NCBI RefSeq assembly: GCF_023838525.1
Contig: NZ_JAHUQD010000001.1
Coordinates: 124,001 to 188,000 of the forward strand
DNA length: 64,000 nucleotides
Reading direction: 5' to 3'
Source: Caldicoprobacter algeriensis
Lineage (GTDB): Bacteria > Bacillota > Clostridia > Caldicoprobacterales > Caldicoprobacteraceae
Below the pieces are notes generated by a model. The model saw only the letters and a list, made by a program, of their open reading frames with translations. It did not search any database and was not told the origin of the DNA. Position numbers and translations under genes: made by a program. Numbering within the stretch: position 1 is the stretch's first letter; each line of letters starts with the position of its first letter. This document shows positions 35,235 through 44,550 of the stretch, one piece after another.

Positions 35235-37292
35235 TTAATTGAATGTTATCTCATTCAGCTGTTCATTAAACTTATCCATCGTATATTCAATCAGGGCTTT
35301 ATAGGCAGGGTTGTCCCTTTGCTGTAAAACCTGCCTTACAGCCAGGTCAACCTGCTTTAATATACCTATATCCCTAACAAGGTTGGCAATTTTAAACTCG
35401 GGCAGGCCATGCTGCTTAACCCCGAGGAAATCGCCCGGCCCCCTGAGCTGTAGATCTTTCTCGGCTATTTCAAACCCGTCGTTAGACTTGGTCATGACCT
35501 TCATGCGCTCATAAATCTCCTTGGTCTTGGCATCGGCAATCAGGATGCAGTAAGACTGGTGCTCACCGCGGCCTACCCGTCCTCTCAGCTGATGCAGCTG
35601 AGCCAGGCCAAACCTCTCGGCGTTTTCAATTACCATGACGGTTGCATTGGGCACGTTCACCCCTACCTCTATCACCGTCGTTGAAATCAGCACATCGATC
35701 TGGCCGGCTGCAAAGGCCTCCATTACGCTCTCCTTTTCAGCAGGCTTCATACGCCCGTGCAAAAGCCCCAGCCTCAAATCGGCCAGCTCCCCGCGCCTTA
35801 ATGTTTCAAACAGTTCAATCGCCGACTGCGAATCTATAGCATCCGACTCCTCCACCAAAGGGCACACCATGTATGCCTGGCGCCCTTCTGCCACCTGACG
35901 CTTGATGAATTCCAAAACCCGCCCCTTCATGGATGGGGGTACATGATAGGTCTTAACAGGCTTTCTGCCAGGTGGCAGCTCATCGATCACCGAGACGTCC
36001 AAATCGCCATAAAACATCAGAGCAAGGGTCCTGGGTATAGGAGTAGCCGACATGACCAGCATATGGGGCGATTGGCCTTTCTGCTGCAGTGCAGCTCTTT
36101 GCCGCACCCCAAACCGATGCTGTTCGTCGGTTATAACCAGGCCCAGATTTTTGAAGTTCACCCCGTCCTCAATCACCGCATGGGTTCCAACAAGGATATC
36201 GATGTCCCCTGTGGCCAGCCTGAATCTTATGCTCTCCTTCTCGACATTCTTCATCCCACCCACAAGGCACTCCACCTTTACACCGGTACCATCAAACAGC
36301 TCTTTGAGGGTTGCATAGTGCTGTCTGGCCAGTATCTCTGTTGGGACCATCATGGCTCCCTGATATCCGCTGAGCACGGCACAGTATAAAGCCAGGGCCG
36401 CCACCACCGTTTTGCCGGAACCCACATCTCCCTGTACCAGCCGATTCATCACTCTTCCGCTCTTCAAATCCCGCAGTATCTCGTCCACCACCCTCTTCTG
36501 CGCATTGGTCAGAGGAAAGGGCAGGTTTTGTACAAACTCTTCAAAAGCCCTCTGGTCCCACTCAAAGGTCAACCCCCGGTTGTCGCTCTGATTCTTCTCG
36601 CGAATCAGTTGTAGCGCCATCTTCATAAAGAACAGCTCTTCGAACACCAGCCTGCGCCTGGCCTCTTCCAGCGCCTGAAGGGATTGAGGAAAGTGTATAT
36701 GGCGCATAGCAAAATTCTTTTCAGCCAGCTTAAACCTCTTTCGCAAATCTGCCGGAAACTCGTCATTCAAGCTTCCTTCTACTCTCTTCAGAGCCTCTGC
36801 CATCAAATTGCGCATGTCTTTTTGCGTAATCCCCTCGGTGAGCGGATAAATGGGCAGTATTTTGCTGCCATCATGTTTTTCGGGGACATACTCCTCAACA
36901 ATGGGGTTCTGAAGCTGCACCATCCCATACCTGTATTCTACCCTTCCACGAACAAAATACAGCTTATCAGTGCTGTACATATTGCTGCGGTAAGGCTGAT
37001 TAAACCATACGCACCACAGATAGCCGGTATCGTCTTTTGCACGCCATGTGGTTATGGTCAAGCCCTTCCTGGGCTTTTGAGTGTTTGCATTCCCTACAAA
37101 GGTCACCATAAAGGATGCGTCTTCCCCATCCACAGCGCTGGCCACTTTCTTTATACCGCGCCACATTTCGTAATCCCTAGGAAAATGATGCAGCGCATCC
37201 TCTACAGTCTTTATGCCCAGCTTGTTTAAACGGGCAGCCTTTTTGGGACCCACGCCTTTTATAAACTGTACATCCTGCTTCAATATGCTCAT
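35235..37292 (-). CDS. recG: ATP-dependent DNA helicase RecG
   Basis: 685 residues from the ATG at 37292; family members start near SILKQDVQFIKGVGPKKA, and earlier in-frame starts lack support. The N-terminal wedge (OB) domain is followed by helicase motifs I GDVGSGKT, II DEQHRFG (DEQH), III MSATPIPRTLAL, V ISTTVIEVGVNVP and VI QLRGRVGRG. It unwinds branched DNA and remodels stalled replication forks. In Bacillus recG also follows the yloV gene, as here, with a terminator between. Confidence 0.97.
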   Translation of the reverse strand: MSILKQDVQFIKGVGPKKAARLNKLGIKTVEDALHHFPRDYEMWRGIKKVASAVDGEDASFMVTFVGNANTQKPRKGLTITTWRAKDDTGYLWCVWFNQPYRSNMYSTDKLYFVRGRVEYRYGMVQLQNPIVEEYVPEKHDGSKILPIYPLTEGITQKDMRNLMAEALKRVEGSLNDEFPADLRKRFKLAEKNFAMRHIHFPQSLQALEEARRRLVFEELFFMKMALQLIREKNQSDNRGLTFEWDQRAFEEFVQNLPFPLTNAQKRVVDEILRDLKSGRVMNRLVQGDVGSGKTVVAALALYCAVLSGYQGAMMVPTEILARQHYATLKELFDGTGVKVECLVGGMKNVEKESIRFRLATGDIDILVGTHAVIEDGVNFKNLGLVITDEQHRFGVRQRAALQQKGQSPHMLVMSATPIPRTLALMFYGDLDVSVIDELPPGRKPVKTYHVPPSMKGRVLEFIKRQVAEGRQAYMVCPLVEESDAIDSQSAIELFETLRRGELADLRLGLLHGRMKPAEKESVMEAFAAGQIDVLISTTVIEVGVNVPNATVMVIENAERFGLAQLHQLRGRVGRGEHQSYCILIADAKTKEIYERMKVMTKSNDGFEIAEKDLQLRGPGDFLGVKQHGLPEFKIANLVRDIGILKQVDLAVRQVLQQRDNPAYKALIEYTMDKFNEQLNEITFN

Positions 37293-37517
37293 AAACCGTT
37301 TGCACCTCATCATGGTAAAAACATCGCTCAGCAATTGAAGATTAAAATATGCTATATAGAAAAATTATACCACAATATTTTGAGCATTTTTAAACGATCT
37401 AGCCCTCATTAAAACTGTTTGTCTGCAACCCGTATCTTGCTCTTCACAAAACGCCAAGCTTTGTAACTCAATGCTTTGCAGAACAAGTGAATTTGATAAA
37501 TCAATGAACAAAACAAA

Positions 37518-37542
37518 AAGCCGGAAGGTGCTCCTCCGGCTT
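37518..37542 (-). terminator. Terminator after the FakA-like gene
   Basis: Arms AAGCCGGA / TCCGGCTT with a 9-base loop; the minus-strand readout is followed by TTTGTTTTG. It lies 25 bases after the stop at 37568. Confidence 0.8.
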
Positions 37543-37567
37543 ATCGTTTGAATTGACATCAACCCGC

Positions 37568-39217
37568 TCACTCTACTGATATGATGTAATAATACAATGG
37601 CTGGCCGCCAAAATGGACTTCCACCTCGACGTCGGGATAGCGGCTCGACACAAAATCCGCTATAGCTTCAGCATCCTGGGCGCTCACCTGCTCCCCGTAA
37701 TATAGAGTGATTATCTCGCTCTCATCATCCATCATATTATCTATAAGGCCTCTGGTGACTTCGTTTATATCCTTGCCCACCACGCTTATTTTGCCATCAA
37801 TCAGGCCCAAAATATCGCCCTTTTGTATGCTCATACCATCGAAATTCGAATCTCGTACGGCATATGTCACCTGTCCAGTCTTCACCGAGCTCAATGCCGC
37901 CGTCATGCGCTGTACATTGGTCTCGGCATCCACATCGGGATTGAACGCCAGCATTGCCGCTATACCCTGTGGAATGGACTTGCTGGGTATAACATAAATC
38001 TTTTTATCGCTTATCTGCTGTGCCTGGGAGGCCGACAAGATTATATTGCCGTTGTTAGGAAGAATGAATATCTCCTTTGCCTTAACCTTCTCGATAGCCT
38101 TCAGTAAGTCATCTATGCTGGGATTCATAGTTTGTCCACCTTCAACCACAAAATCGACTGCCAAATCCTTAAATATTGAAGATATCCCTTGGCCCATGGC
38201 CACCGCAATTACCCCGAACTGCTTCTCCACAGCATCATCCTGCGGTGCAGACTCCTCACTGCCAATTTCGTTTATGTGCCTGTGTTGCTCCCTCATATTG
38301 TCTATTTTTATGCTGGACAGCTCCCCGTACCTCAATCCCAGCTGCAACACCTTCCCGGGCATGTTGGTGTGCACATGAACTTTAATTATATCATCATCGC
38401 GTATGACCAGCACAGAATCGCCCAGCTTATTTAACCTTTCCCTTAAATTTTCCTCATCCCCTTCTTCCACATAAGGATACAGATTCTTTATGAGGAATTC
38501 AGTACAGTATCCATATTCTATATCTTCCTGGGGCCGTACCTCAAGCTTGGGCGCCGCAGAATAGTTCTCGGCAGCCAAAATGGCGCCGTCCAGCTCAAAA
38601 GTTCCCTTGAGTGCATGGCTGGCGCCTATCATTATATACAGGAGCCCCATGCCGCCTGCATCCACAACGCCCGCCTGCTTCAGTACCGGAAGCATTTCAG
38701 GGGTTTTATCAAGGACCCTCTTGGCCACCTTTATGATTTCTTTATAAAACTCATTGAAATCCTTTTGTTCTCTGGCAATCTTCCTCGCTTCCTCTGCCGT
38801 AACCCGGGCAACCGTAAGCATGGTACCCTCAACCGGCTTCATAACAGCCTTGTATGCGGTATCCACTCCCGCTTGCATGGCCTCGGCATAGTCGCTGGTG
38901 GTAATTTCCTGGCGGCTTTGTAATGCCCTGGCAAATCCTCTGAACAACTGAGACAGTATGACCCCTGAATTCCCTCTTGCCCCCTTCAGTGCACCACTGG
39001 CCAGAGCGTTTACCACTTCGGCCATGCTATCTGAACGGGCGCCCTGTACCTCCTTTGCCGCTGCCAGCATGGTAAGCGACATGTTTGTGCCGGTATCGCC
39101 ATCGGGAACCGGAAACACGTTCAGAGCGTTTACAGCCTGTTTGTGCTTATCCAAAAACTGAGTGGCAGACAGTATCATCTCTTTCATCTTCGCTGCATCA
39201 ATGAATTCGCACTTCAA
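37568..39217 (-). CDS. DAK2/DegV-fold protein YloV (FakA-like fatty acid kinase subunit)
   Basis: 549 residues. The N-terminal DhaL-like kinase domain has NVFPVPDGDTGTNMSLTM (metal-binding aspartates), ARGNSGVILSQLFRG and VVDAGGMGLLYI. A central domain with CTEFLIKN and the C-terminal EDD fold (ATPases of the FakA type) follow. FakA with a FakB (DegV) partner phosphorylates exogenous fatty acids. No fakB lies in the window. It follows the Asp23 gene, the same pairing as yloU-yloV in Bacillus. Confidence 0.92.
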   Translation of the reverse strand: MKCEFIDAAKMKEMILSATQFLDKHKQAVNALNVFPVPDGDTGTNMSLTMLAAAKEVQGARSDSMAEVVNALASGALKGARGNSGVILSQLFRGFARALQSRQEITTSDYAEAMQAGVDTAYKAVMKPVEGTMLTVARVTAEEARKIAREQKDFNEFYKEIIKVAKRVLDKTPEMLPVLKQAGVVDAGGMGLLYIMIGASHALKGTFELDGAILAAENYSAAPKLEVRPQEDIEYGYCTEFLIKNLYPYVEEGDEENLRERLNKLGDSVLVIRDDDIIKVHVHTNMPGKVLQLGLRYGELSSIKIDNMREQHRHINEIGSEESAPQDDAVEKQFGVIAVAMGQGISSIFKDLAVDFVVEGGQTMNPSIDDLLKAIEKVKAKEIFILPNNGNIILSASQAQQISDKKIYVIPSKSIPQGIAAMLAFNPDVDAETNVQRMTAALSSVKTGQVTYAVRDSNFDGMSIQKGDILGLIDGKISVVGKDINEVTRGLIDNMMDDESEIITLYYGEQVSAQDAEAIADFVSSRYPDVEVEVHFGGQPLYYYIISVE

Positions 39218-39246
39218 CTCCTTGTACCTCCTTCAGTCAGGGTAGC

Positions 39247-39597
39247 TTACACTCTCACGCCTTCTACGTTGATATCTACCCGTTTTACGCTCATGCCGGT
39301 AAAGTTTTCTATGTTATATTTCACTGTTTCCATAACATTTTTGGCTACAGTAGCTATGGAAATCCCGTATTCGACAATGATATATAAATTTATGTAAATC
39401 TCATTGTCCTGTGTGTGAACCTTCACACCTCTGGACAGATTTTCCAAACCCAGCAGCTCCACCAGGCCGTCAGTTGGGCGTTTAGCAGCCATTCCTACAA
39501 TGCCATAGCACTCCATAGCCGATATCCCCGCCAGCGTTGCCAACACTTCGTCCGAAATGATGATCTCCCCCAACGAATTTCTTTTTCTAGCAGCCAT
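39247..39597 (-). CDS. Asp23/Gls24 family envelope-stress protein
   Basis: 116 residues from the ATG at 39597, which has a GGGAGG site; an upstream start at 39681 would give an untypical N-terminus. Motifs: GEIIISDEVLATLAGISAMECYGIVGM and a second half with INLYIIVEYGISIATVAKNVMETVKYNIENFTG. Such proteins lie at the membrane and influence envelope homeostasis. The divergent rpmB gene starts 190 bases away; this arrangement is conserved in Firmicutes. Confidence 0.95.
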   Translation of the reverse strand: MAARKRNSLGEIIISDEVLATLAGISAMECYGIVGMAAKRPTDGLVELLGLENLSRGVKVHTQDNEIYINLYIIVEYGISIATVAKNVMETVKYNIENFTGMSVKRVDINVEGVRV

Positions 39598-39785
39598 TGT
39601 TGTGCCTCCCTTCTTAAATACCTTCACCAACGAAAATTCTACTACCATTCTATAATATGACGGCAAATCATGCAATAACATTTATTTTTTAGCTTTTTGC
39701 TTTCTTGAAAAACCACCAGCTTAATGGTACAATATTATTGTTTTTAAGCAACGGTAGTGGATGTAAAGGAGGAGGTGTAAAGTCC

Positions 39786-39977
39786 ATGTCAAGAAGCTGT
39801 GATATATGCAAGAAGGGGCTATTGTACGGAAAAGCAGTCAGCCATTCCAATCGCAAGACCAACCGCATATGGGTTCCAAACCTTCAAAAAGTGAAAGCCA
39901 TCGTCAATGGAACTCCCAAGACCATCAGGGTTTGCACCAATTGCCTTAAGTCGGGGAAAGTACAAAGAGCGCTTTAA
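39786..39977 (+). CDS. rpmB: Ribosomal protein L28
   Basis: 63 residues from the ATG at 39786, behind AAAGGAGGAGGTG. The zinc-binding (C+) form: CDIC near the start and CTNC near the end. GNAVSHSNRKTNR-like (here GKAVSHSNRKTNRIWVPN) is the family core. It is a component of the large ribosomal subunit. Two cysteine pairs indicate that zinc is bound, so a paralogue without zinc ligands may exist elsewhere. Confidence 0.97.
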   Translation: MSRSCDICKKGLLYGKAVSHSNRKTNRIWVPNLQKVKAIVNGTPKTIRVCTNCLKSGKVQRAL

Positions 39978-40020
39978 TGAAAGTTTATTGCGTTTCAGAG
40001 CGCATAAACGTTCACACTAA

Positions 40021-40048
40021 AAAAACGTGCGATTAAGCACGTTTTTTT
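40021..40048 (+). terminator. Terminator of rpmB
   Basis: Arms AAAAAACGTGC / GCACGTTTTTT with a 6-base loop, continuing as a T-run into ATTTTT. It is symmetrical enough to act also on the opposite strand for the spoVM transcript. Confidence 0.85.
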
Positions 40049-40111
40049 AATTTTTACGAGAATATTCTCTTTTATGACCTTGAGCAATCGTAAGTAATCA
40101 GCAGCAACTTT

Positions 40112-40192
40112 TCAACCGGCTCTCATTTTCCTCAACCTTCTTATGAATTTCCCCAGCAACTTGGGTAGTTTTATAACGTATATCCTGGCCAC
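40112..40192 (-). CDS. spoVM: SpoVM, stage V sporulation morphogen
   Basis: 26 codons from a GTG at 40192 with the site GAGGTGATG placed six bases before it. The peptide ARIYVIKLPKLLGKFIRRL matches Bacillus SpoVM (KFYTIKLPKFLGG...) including the helix-breaking proline after KL and the amphipathic, lysine- and arginine-rich helix. SpoVM marks the convex outer forespore membrane and anchors SpoIVA and the coat. Its location between rpmB and thiN-rpe is the conserved one. It is too short for ordinary gene calling. Confidence 0.88.
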   Translation of the reverse strand: MARIYVIKLPKLLGKFIRRLRKMRAG

Positions 40193-40202
40193 TCCCATCA
40201 CC

Positions 40203-40385
40203 TCACTTCCTCAAGAGGATGACGCCTATGGCTATCATCACGAACCCTAACAAAAACACCCACATCCATAGCGGTACCCATATTATTATCAAAAGTATCC
40301 CTGCAACGATGAAGAGCACGCCCAGAACAATCCTGGCCGTGTTGCTCTTCTTTTTCGGAGAAAATCTCACGATCAACCCACTCAC
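40203..40385 (-). CDS. Small two-helix membrane protein upstream of spoVM
   Basis: 60 residues: a short basic N-terminus (RFSPKKKSNTAR) followed by two hydrophobic segments (IVLGVLFIVAGILLIIIWV and WVFLLGFVMIAIGVILL) and a final RK. The exact start is uncertain: GTG at 40385 or TTG at 40376, the latter better spaced from GGGGAAG. It ends 10 bases before spoVM, so the two are co-transcribed. Function unknown; a sporulation-membrane role is only suggested by the neighbour. Confidence 0.65.
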   Translation of the reverse strand: MSGLIVRFSPKKKSNTARIVLGVLFIVAGILLIIIWVPLWMWVFLLGFVMIAIGVILLRK

Positions 40386-40470
40386 TTCCCCGCCTGCATG
40401 AAAACTTAATGCTTCTTTTCCTCGATAAACATTATATGCTGGATATAGCAGGCAGGTGACTTGCCAAAAA

Positions 40471-41106
40471 TCAATCCCTTGCTACCACCACCATTACCCA
40501 TCCCGAGCAGACATGTACCTCTGCCCTGGGTTTTACCAACACATTGCTTACACCATACGGGAAATCCAGGGGCAAAATGCCGTCCACTATGGGGTATTTC
40601 AACCCGTCAGTGCGCAAAATGCGAACATCGCCGCTTAAGGGTAGCAATGACAGCGTCTGCCCTATTTCCCCCTCTATCTCCACTTTCCCGCTGGAAACCA
40701 TCACAACGTTATGTGAGTCCAAAATCTGGGCTTTTATACCGCGTGTGGCAAGCCTGTACAGCATCAGCATGTTGGCATAGGAATGGTCCCACCGGCTGCC
40801 AAATGCGCCCAATAAGAATACCTGGCTGGCCCCCATATCCACGGCCGTATCGACTGCTATCTGCATATCAGTTTTGTCCTTATCAGCAGGATATCGCTTG
40901 ATGGGAATCCCGGCCATGCTATACTCCCGTAACGCCTCATCGGGCAGCGAGTCGAAGTCTCCCACTATCAGATCAGGGACAACTCCCAGACCCCGCGCGT
41001 GCCTTACCCCTCCATCGGCACATATGGTATAATCCACCTGCGGCAGCATGGCCTTTACCTTTTGTATATCCCTTATCTCTCCGTTGGCAATTATTAGAAC
41101 CTTCAT
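40471..41106 (-). CDS. thiN: Thiamine pyrophosphokinase
   Basis: 211 residues. [28 protein letters not shown] is the catalytic core with the DFDS motif; [10 protein letters not shown] and [19 protein letters not shown] follow. It transfers pyrophosphate from ATP to thiamine, making the cofactor TPP. The gene overlaps rpe by four bases at its start and is the last enzyme gene of the long operon from yicC to thiN, before the small membrane protein and spoVM. Confidence 0.95.
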   Translation of the reverse strand: MKVLIIANGEIRDIQKVKAMLPQVDYTICADGGVRHARGLGVVPDLIVGDFDSLPDEALREYSMAGIPIKRYPADKDKTDMQIAVDTAVDMGASQVFLLGAFGSRWDHSYANMLMLYRLATRGIKAQILDSHNVVMVSSGKVEIEGEIGQTLSLLPLSGDVRILRTDGLKYPIVDGILPLDFPYGVSNVLVKPRAEVHVCSGWVMVVVARD

Positions 41107-41762
41107 AATTTCGCCTCTTGCCTCATAGCCTCTATAATGCCCTTTATGTCCTGGGCGCCAAAAACCGCAGAACCGGCTACTATAACCTCTGCTCCAGCCT
41201 TTACCACATCCCTTATATTGTGCAGTCCAATCCCGCCATCCACCTGTATGTAAAAATCAGCGCCGCAGGCGCTTCGCATATCTACCAGCTTCCTGATCTT
41301 GTCCATCATGGCCGGGATAAACTTTTGACCGCCAAAGCCCGGGTTTACCGTCATCAAGAGCACCATATCTACATCCCCCAAAACATATTCCAGGACGTTG
41401 AGGGGCGTAGACGGATTGAGAGCCACAGCAGCCTTTACACCTAGACCCTTTATGTAGCATATCGCTCTGTGCAGATGGTGCAGCACCTCAGCATGTACAG
41501 TGATGCTATCGGCGCCGGCCTCCACATAGGCGTCCACAAACTCCATGGGGTTGTCCATCATGAGGTGCACATCAAAAGGCAGCCTGGTGTAAGGGCGTAT
41601 AGCCTTGACCACCAGAGGACCTATGGTGATATTGGGCACAAAATGGCCGTCCATGACATCGATGTGTACGATGTCAGCACCCCCATGATCCAGCCTTTTG
41701 ATCTCCTCACCCAGCCTGGAGAAATCCGCTGAAAGGATTGAGGGGGCAATCTTTATCACCAC
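41103..41762 (-). CDS. rpe: Ribulose-phosphate 3-epimerase
   Basis: 219 residues, a TIM barrel. [31 protein letters not shown] (metal-binding His and Asp), [19 protein letters not shown] and the phosphate-binding VDGGIG and VAGSAVFG are all there. It interconverts ribulose 5-phosphate and xylulose 5-phosphate. It overlaps rsgA (7 bases) and thiN (4 bases), an order conserved in Firmicutes. Confidence 0.97.
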   Translation of the reverse strand: MVIKIAPSILSADFSRLGEEIKRLDHGGADIVHIDVMDGHFVPNITIGPLVVKAIRPYTRLPFDVHLMMDNPMEFVDAYVEAGADSITVHAEVLHHLHRAICYIKGLGVKAAVALNPSTPLNVLEYVLGDVDMVLLMTVNPGFGGQKFIPAMMDKIRKLVDMRSACGADFYIQVDGGIGLHNIRDVVKAGAEVIVAGSAVFGAQDIKGIIEAMRQEAKL

Positions 41763-42631
41763 CGCTCCCTCCTCTTTTCGTTTATATCCTCTATGATCCG
41801 GATGTAGCGTTCATAGCGCTGCCCGGGAATCTTTCCCCTCTGTACGGCCTCCTTCACCGCACAATGGGGTTCTCTGTAGTGTACGCACTTTGGGAACCTG
41901 CACTCCTCAACATATGGAATAAACTCGTCGTAGTAAAGCTGAACCTCCTCGGGCTGCATGAGATCCACCTCCAGCGCGCTGAAACCAGGGGTGTCGACCA
42001 GCATCTTGCCATCGGGCAGTACGAGGAGTTCTACGCTGCGAGTGGTATGCCTGCCCCTCTTGGTCTTGTCGCTTATATCCCCCACCTCACGCGATACATC
42101 CGGATAAAGCCGGTTGATGAGCGATGACTTGCCCACCCCCGACTGCCCGGCAAAGGTGGTGATACCACTGTACAGCCCCTGCTTGAGTTCCTCAATCCCG
42201 GTACCATCCTTACACGATATGCAAAAAATAGAACAGCCCGAAAGGCGATACTCCTCTTCAATGGCCTTTATCTCACACTCGCACTCTACAAGGTCTATCT
42301 TGTTTATCACTATAAAGGGCTTTACAGAGTTCATCCGGGCCGCCAATATGAGCTTATCCACCAACAGCAAATCCGGATTCGGATGTTTAACCGACATAAC
42401 AATCCCAAGATTGTCAATATTAGCCACACATGGGCGCTTAAACTGGTTTTTTCGCGGCAGTATGGATTCTATCACCGCATCTTTTGTGTTGACCTCCACC
42501 ATATCCCCAACCATAGGGGTAATGCCCTGTTTGCGGAACTTGCCCCTGGGGATACATCGCAGGAAGTTGCCACTCAAATAGACATCATAGAATCCACCTA
42601 CTCCTTTGACTATAATCCCTCTCTCCATCAA
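41756..42631 (-). CDS. rsgA: Ribosome small-subunit GTPase RsgA
   Basis: 291 residues. An N-terminal OB domain is followed by the circularly permuted GTPase: G4 INKIDLVE precedes G1 [14 protein letters not shown] and G3 DTPGF. The C-terminal zinc finger is C..KC.H....C ([18 protein letters not shown]). It matures the 30S subunit. It lies right behind the PASTA kinase gene with a four-base overlap, the usual neighbour. Confidence 0.97.
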   Translation of the reverse strand: MMERGIIVKGVGGFYDVYLSGNFLRCIPRGKFRKQGITPMVGDMVEVNTKDAVIESILPRKNQFKRPCVANIDNLGIVMSVKHPNPDLLLVDKLILAARMNSVKPFIVINKIDLVECECEIKAIEEEYRLSGCSIFCISCKDGTGIEELKQGLYSGITTFAGQSGVGKSSLINRLYPDVSREVGDISDKTKRGRHTTRSVELLVLPDGKMLVDTPGFSALEVDLMQPEEVQLYYDEFIPYVEECRFPKCVHYREPHCAVKEAVQRGKIPGQRYERYIRIIEDINEKRRERW

Positions 42632-44550
42632 TCTACATCTTCCTTTTTCGTAAAATCGACTGCAATCTCCTTCACCGGCTGGTCATCTATATATATAATG
42701 TAACGCACAACGCCCGAACCTTCAAGATTTATGGATATAGTACCTTCAGATAGTGCATGCTCGGCATCATATACGACCTGGCCATCATCAACCCGCTTTA
42801 CCGTAACCTTTATGCTGCTATTGTCATCATCCTCCTGATTCCCTTCATACTGGCTGAGGTCAATTTCCAGCACCTTGGGATAAGAGGGCACCGGCCCCAA
42901 ACTTACCCACAGGTCGACTTCACGGCCGGGTTCCACCACATCGCCCGCCTGTGGGCTCTGCTTATATACAACCCCCTCGGGATATTCCTGACTATAATCC
43001 TTGACAACCTTGCCTATCTTAAGCCCTATGCCCTCTATGAGTTCTCTGGCAATCTCCTCTTTTAGTCCAACGTATTCCTGCACCTCAATCAGCTCTATCT
43101 CTGGCTTCTTGCTTATAACCAGCACAATCTCAGTGTTTTCCACCACCTCGGTATTGGGCTCTATGCTCTGTCTGACCACCGTACCGGCCGGCATATCGCT
43201 CTCAACGTACTCCGGTGGTCCTACCTTGAGCCCGGCATTCTCCAGCGCTATCTCGGCATCACGATGTGAAAAGCCAATCACATTCGGCACTTTTATGGTC
43301 TTAGGCCCCAGGCTCACCACCACATTTACCGTCGAGTGAGGTTTTACCTTTATGCCCTCGGCCGGCTCCTGATACAGTATGATTCCCTCTTCCTGGCTGC
43401 TGTTTTTCCTCTCGATGACTTTCATGGTCAGATTATGCTCCTGCAATATCCTTTCAGCATTCTGCTCATCCATTCCCACCACTCTGGGCACCTCGACGTC
43501 TTCCACCACAAAATGATTCTGGTATATCTGGCTGCCTATATAGAAAAACAGCGCCAGTATAGCAAGTAAAGGAATGGTGATAAACAGCAGCTTCAGCCAT
43601 ACGGGCCGCTTTTCTTTCTCAGCCGAGCTCTCCTGTTGTTCTTTTCCAACGTTAATGGGCCTGAAGACCCGCGTGGGCATATCGCTGTTGTCATTGCTGC
43701 GAACGACGAAATTGCCATTGGGCTCTTTTAGCACTCTCTGCAGGTCTTTTATCATTTCACCAGCGGATTGGTAGCGCTTATTTTGATCTTTTTCTATAGC
43801 CTTCTCTATGACATCCTGAAGGCTTTTGGGGATATCAGGGTTTAGCTCTCCAGGGGGTTTTACCTTTTCCTGAATATGCTTAAGCGCTACAGAAATAGCA
43901 GTATCACCCTCAAACGGAACAGTACCCGTCACCATCTCATACAGCACTATGCCCAGAGAATAGAGGTCTGATTTGGCGTCCACATGCCCCCCGCGGGCCT
44001 GCTCGGGTGAAAAATAGTGTACTGAACCCATTACATTGGCCCCTGCCATGGTGACGGTAGCAGAGGTAACAGCCCTCGCTATGCCAAAATCCGTAACTTT
44101 TACAGTGCCGTCTTCGCTAACGAGGATGTTTTGAGGTTTTATATCGCGGTGTATGATACCGTTCTTGTGGGCGTGCTTGAGCGCAGAGCATATCTGGATG
44201 GCAATGCGCACAGCCTCCTCCCAATCCAGCTTTCCCTTCTCGCGTATATATTCCTTCAGTGTTTTCCCCTTGATGTATTCCATGACTATATAATATATTC
44301 CGTTCTCCTCGCCAACATCATAGATGTTCACAATATTGGGATGGGAAAGGCTGGCCGCTGCCTGAGACTCCCTTTTAAAACGTGCCACAAATTCCTCGTC
44401 TTCCACCAGTTCAGGCCTGAGCACCTTCACGGCTACGTGCCTTTTTAGCAGATGGCACCTGGCTTTATAGACTATGGCCATACCCCCGCTGCCGATCTTC
44501 TCTTCCAGCTCGTATCTTCCACCTAAAATCCGTCCCAGCAAAGGCTTCAC
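42628..44550 (-). CDS. prkC: Serine/threonine protein kinase with PASTA domains (PrkC)
   Basis: 640 residues. Kinase domain 11-273 with the glycine loop IGSGGMAIVYKA, K42, catalytic HRDIKPQN (D136) and DFG (D154), all intact. One membrane helix lies at about 318-344, then three PASTA repeats outside the cell (about 352-415, 418-483, 485-553) that bind muropeptides. A beta-like tail of about 85 residues beyond the PASTA repeats has no family I know. PrkC senses cell-wall fragments, controls growth and spore germination, and is reversed by the phosphatase encoded just upstream. Confidence 0.97.
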   Translation of the reverse strand: MKPLLGRILGGRYELEEKIGSGGMAIVYKARCHLLKRHVAVKVLRPELVEDEEFVARFKRESQAAASLSHPNIVNIYDVGEENGIYYIVMEYIKGKTLKEYIREKGKLDWEEAVRIAIQICSALKHAHKNGIIHRDIKPQNILVSEDGTVKVTDFGIARAVTSATVTMAGANVMGSVHYFSPEQARGGHVDAKSDLYSLGIVLYEMVTGTVPFEGDTAISVALKHIQEKVKPPGELNPDIPKSLQDVIEKAIEKDQNKRYQSAGEMIKDLQRVLKEPNGNFVVRSNDNSDMPTRVFRPINVGKEQQESSAEKEKRPVWLKLLFITIPLLAILALFFYIGSQIYQNHFVVEDVEVPRVVGMDEQNAERILQEHNLTMKVIERKNSSQEEGIILYQEPAEGIKVKPHSTVNVVVSLGPKTIKVPNVIGFSHRDAEIALENAGLKVGPPEYVESDMPAGTVVRQSIEPNTEVVENTEIVLVISKKPEIELIEVQEYVGLKEEIARELIEGIGLKIGKVVKDYSQEYPEGVVYKQSPQAGDVVEPGREVDLWVSLGPVPSYPKVLEIDLSQYEGNQEDDDNSSIKVTVKRVDDGQVVYDAEHALSEGTISINLEGSGVVRYIIYIDDQPVKEIAVDFTKKEDVD

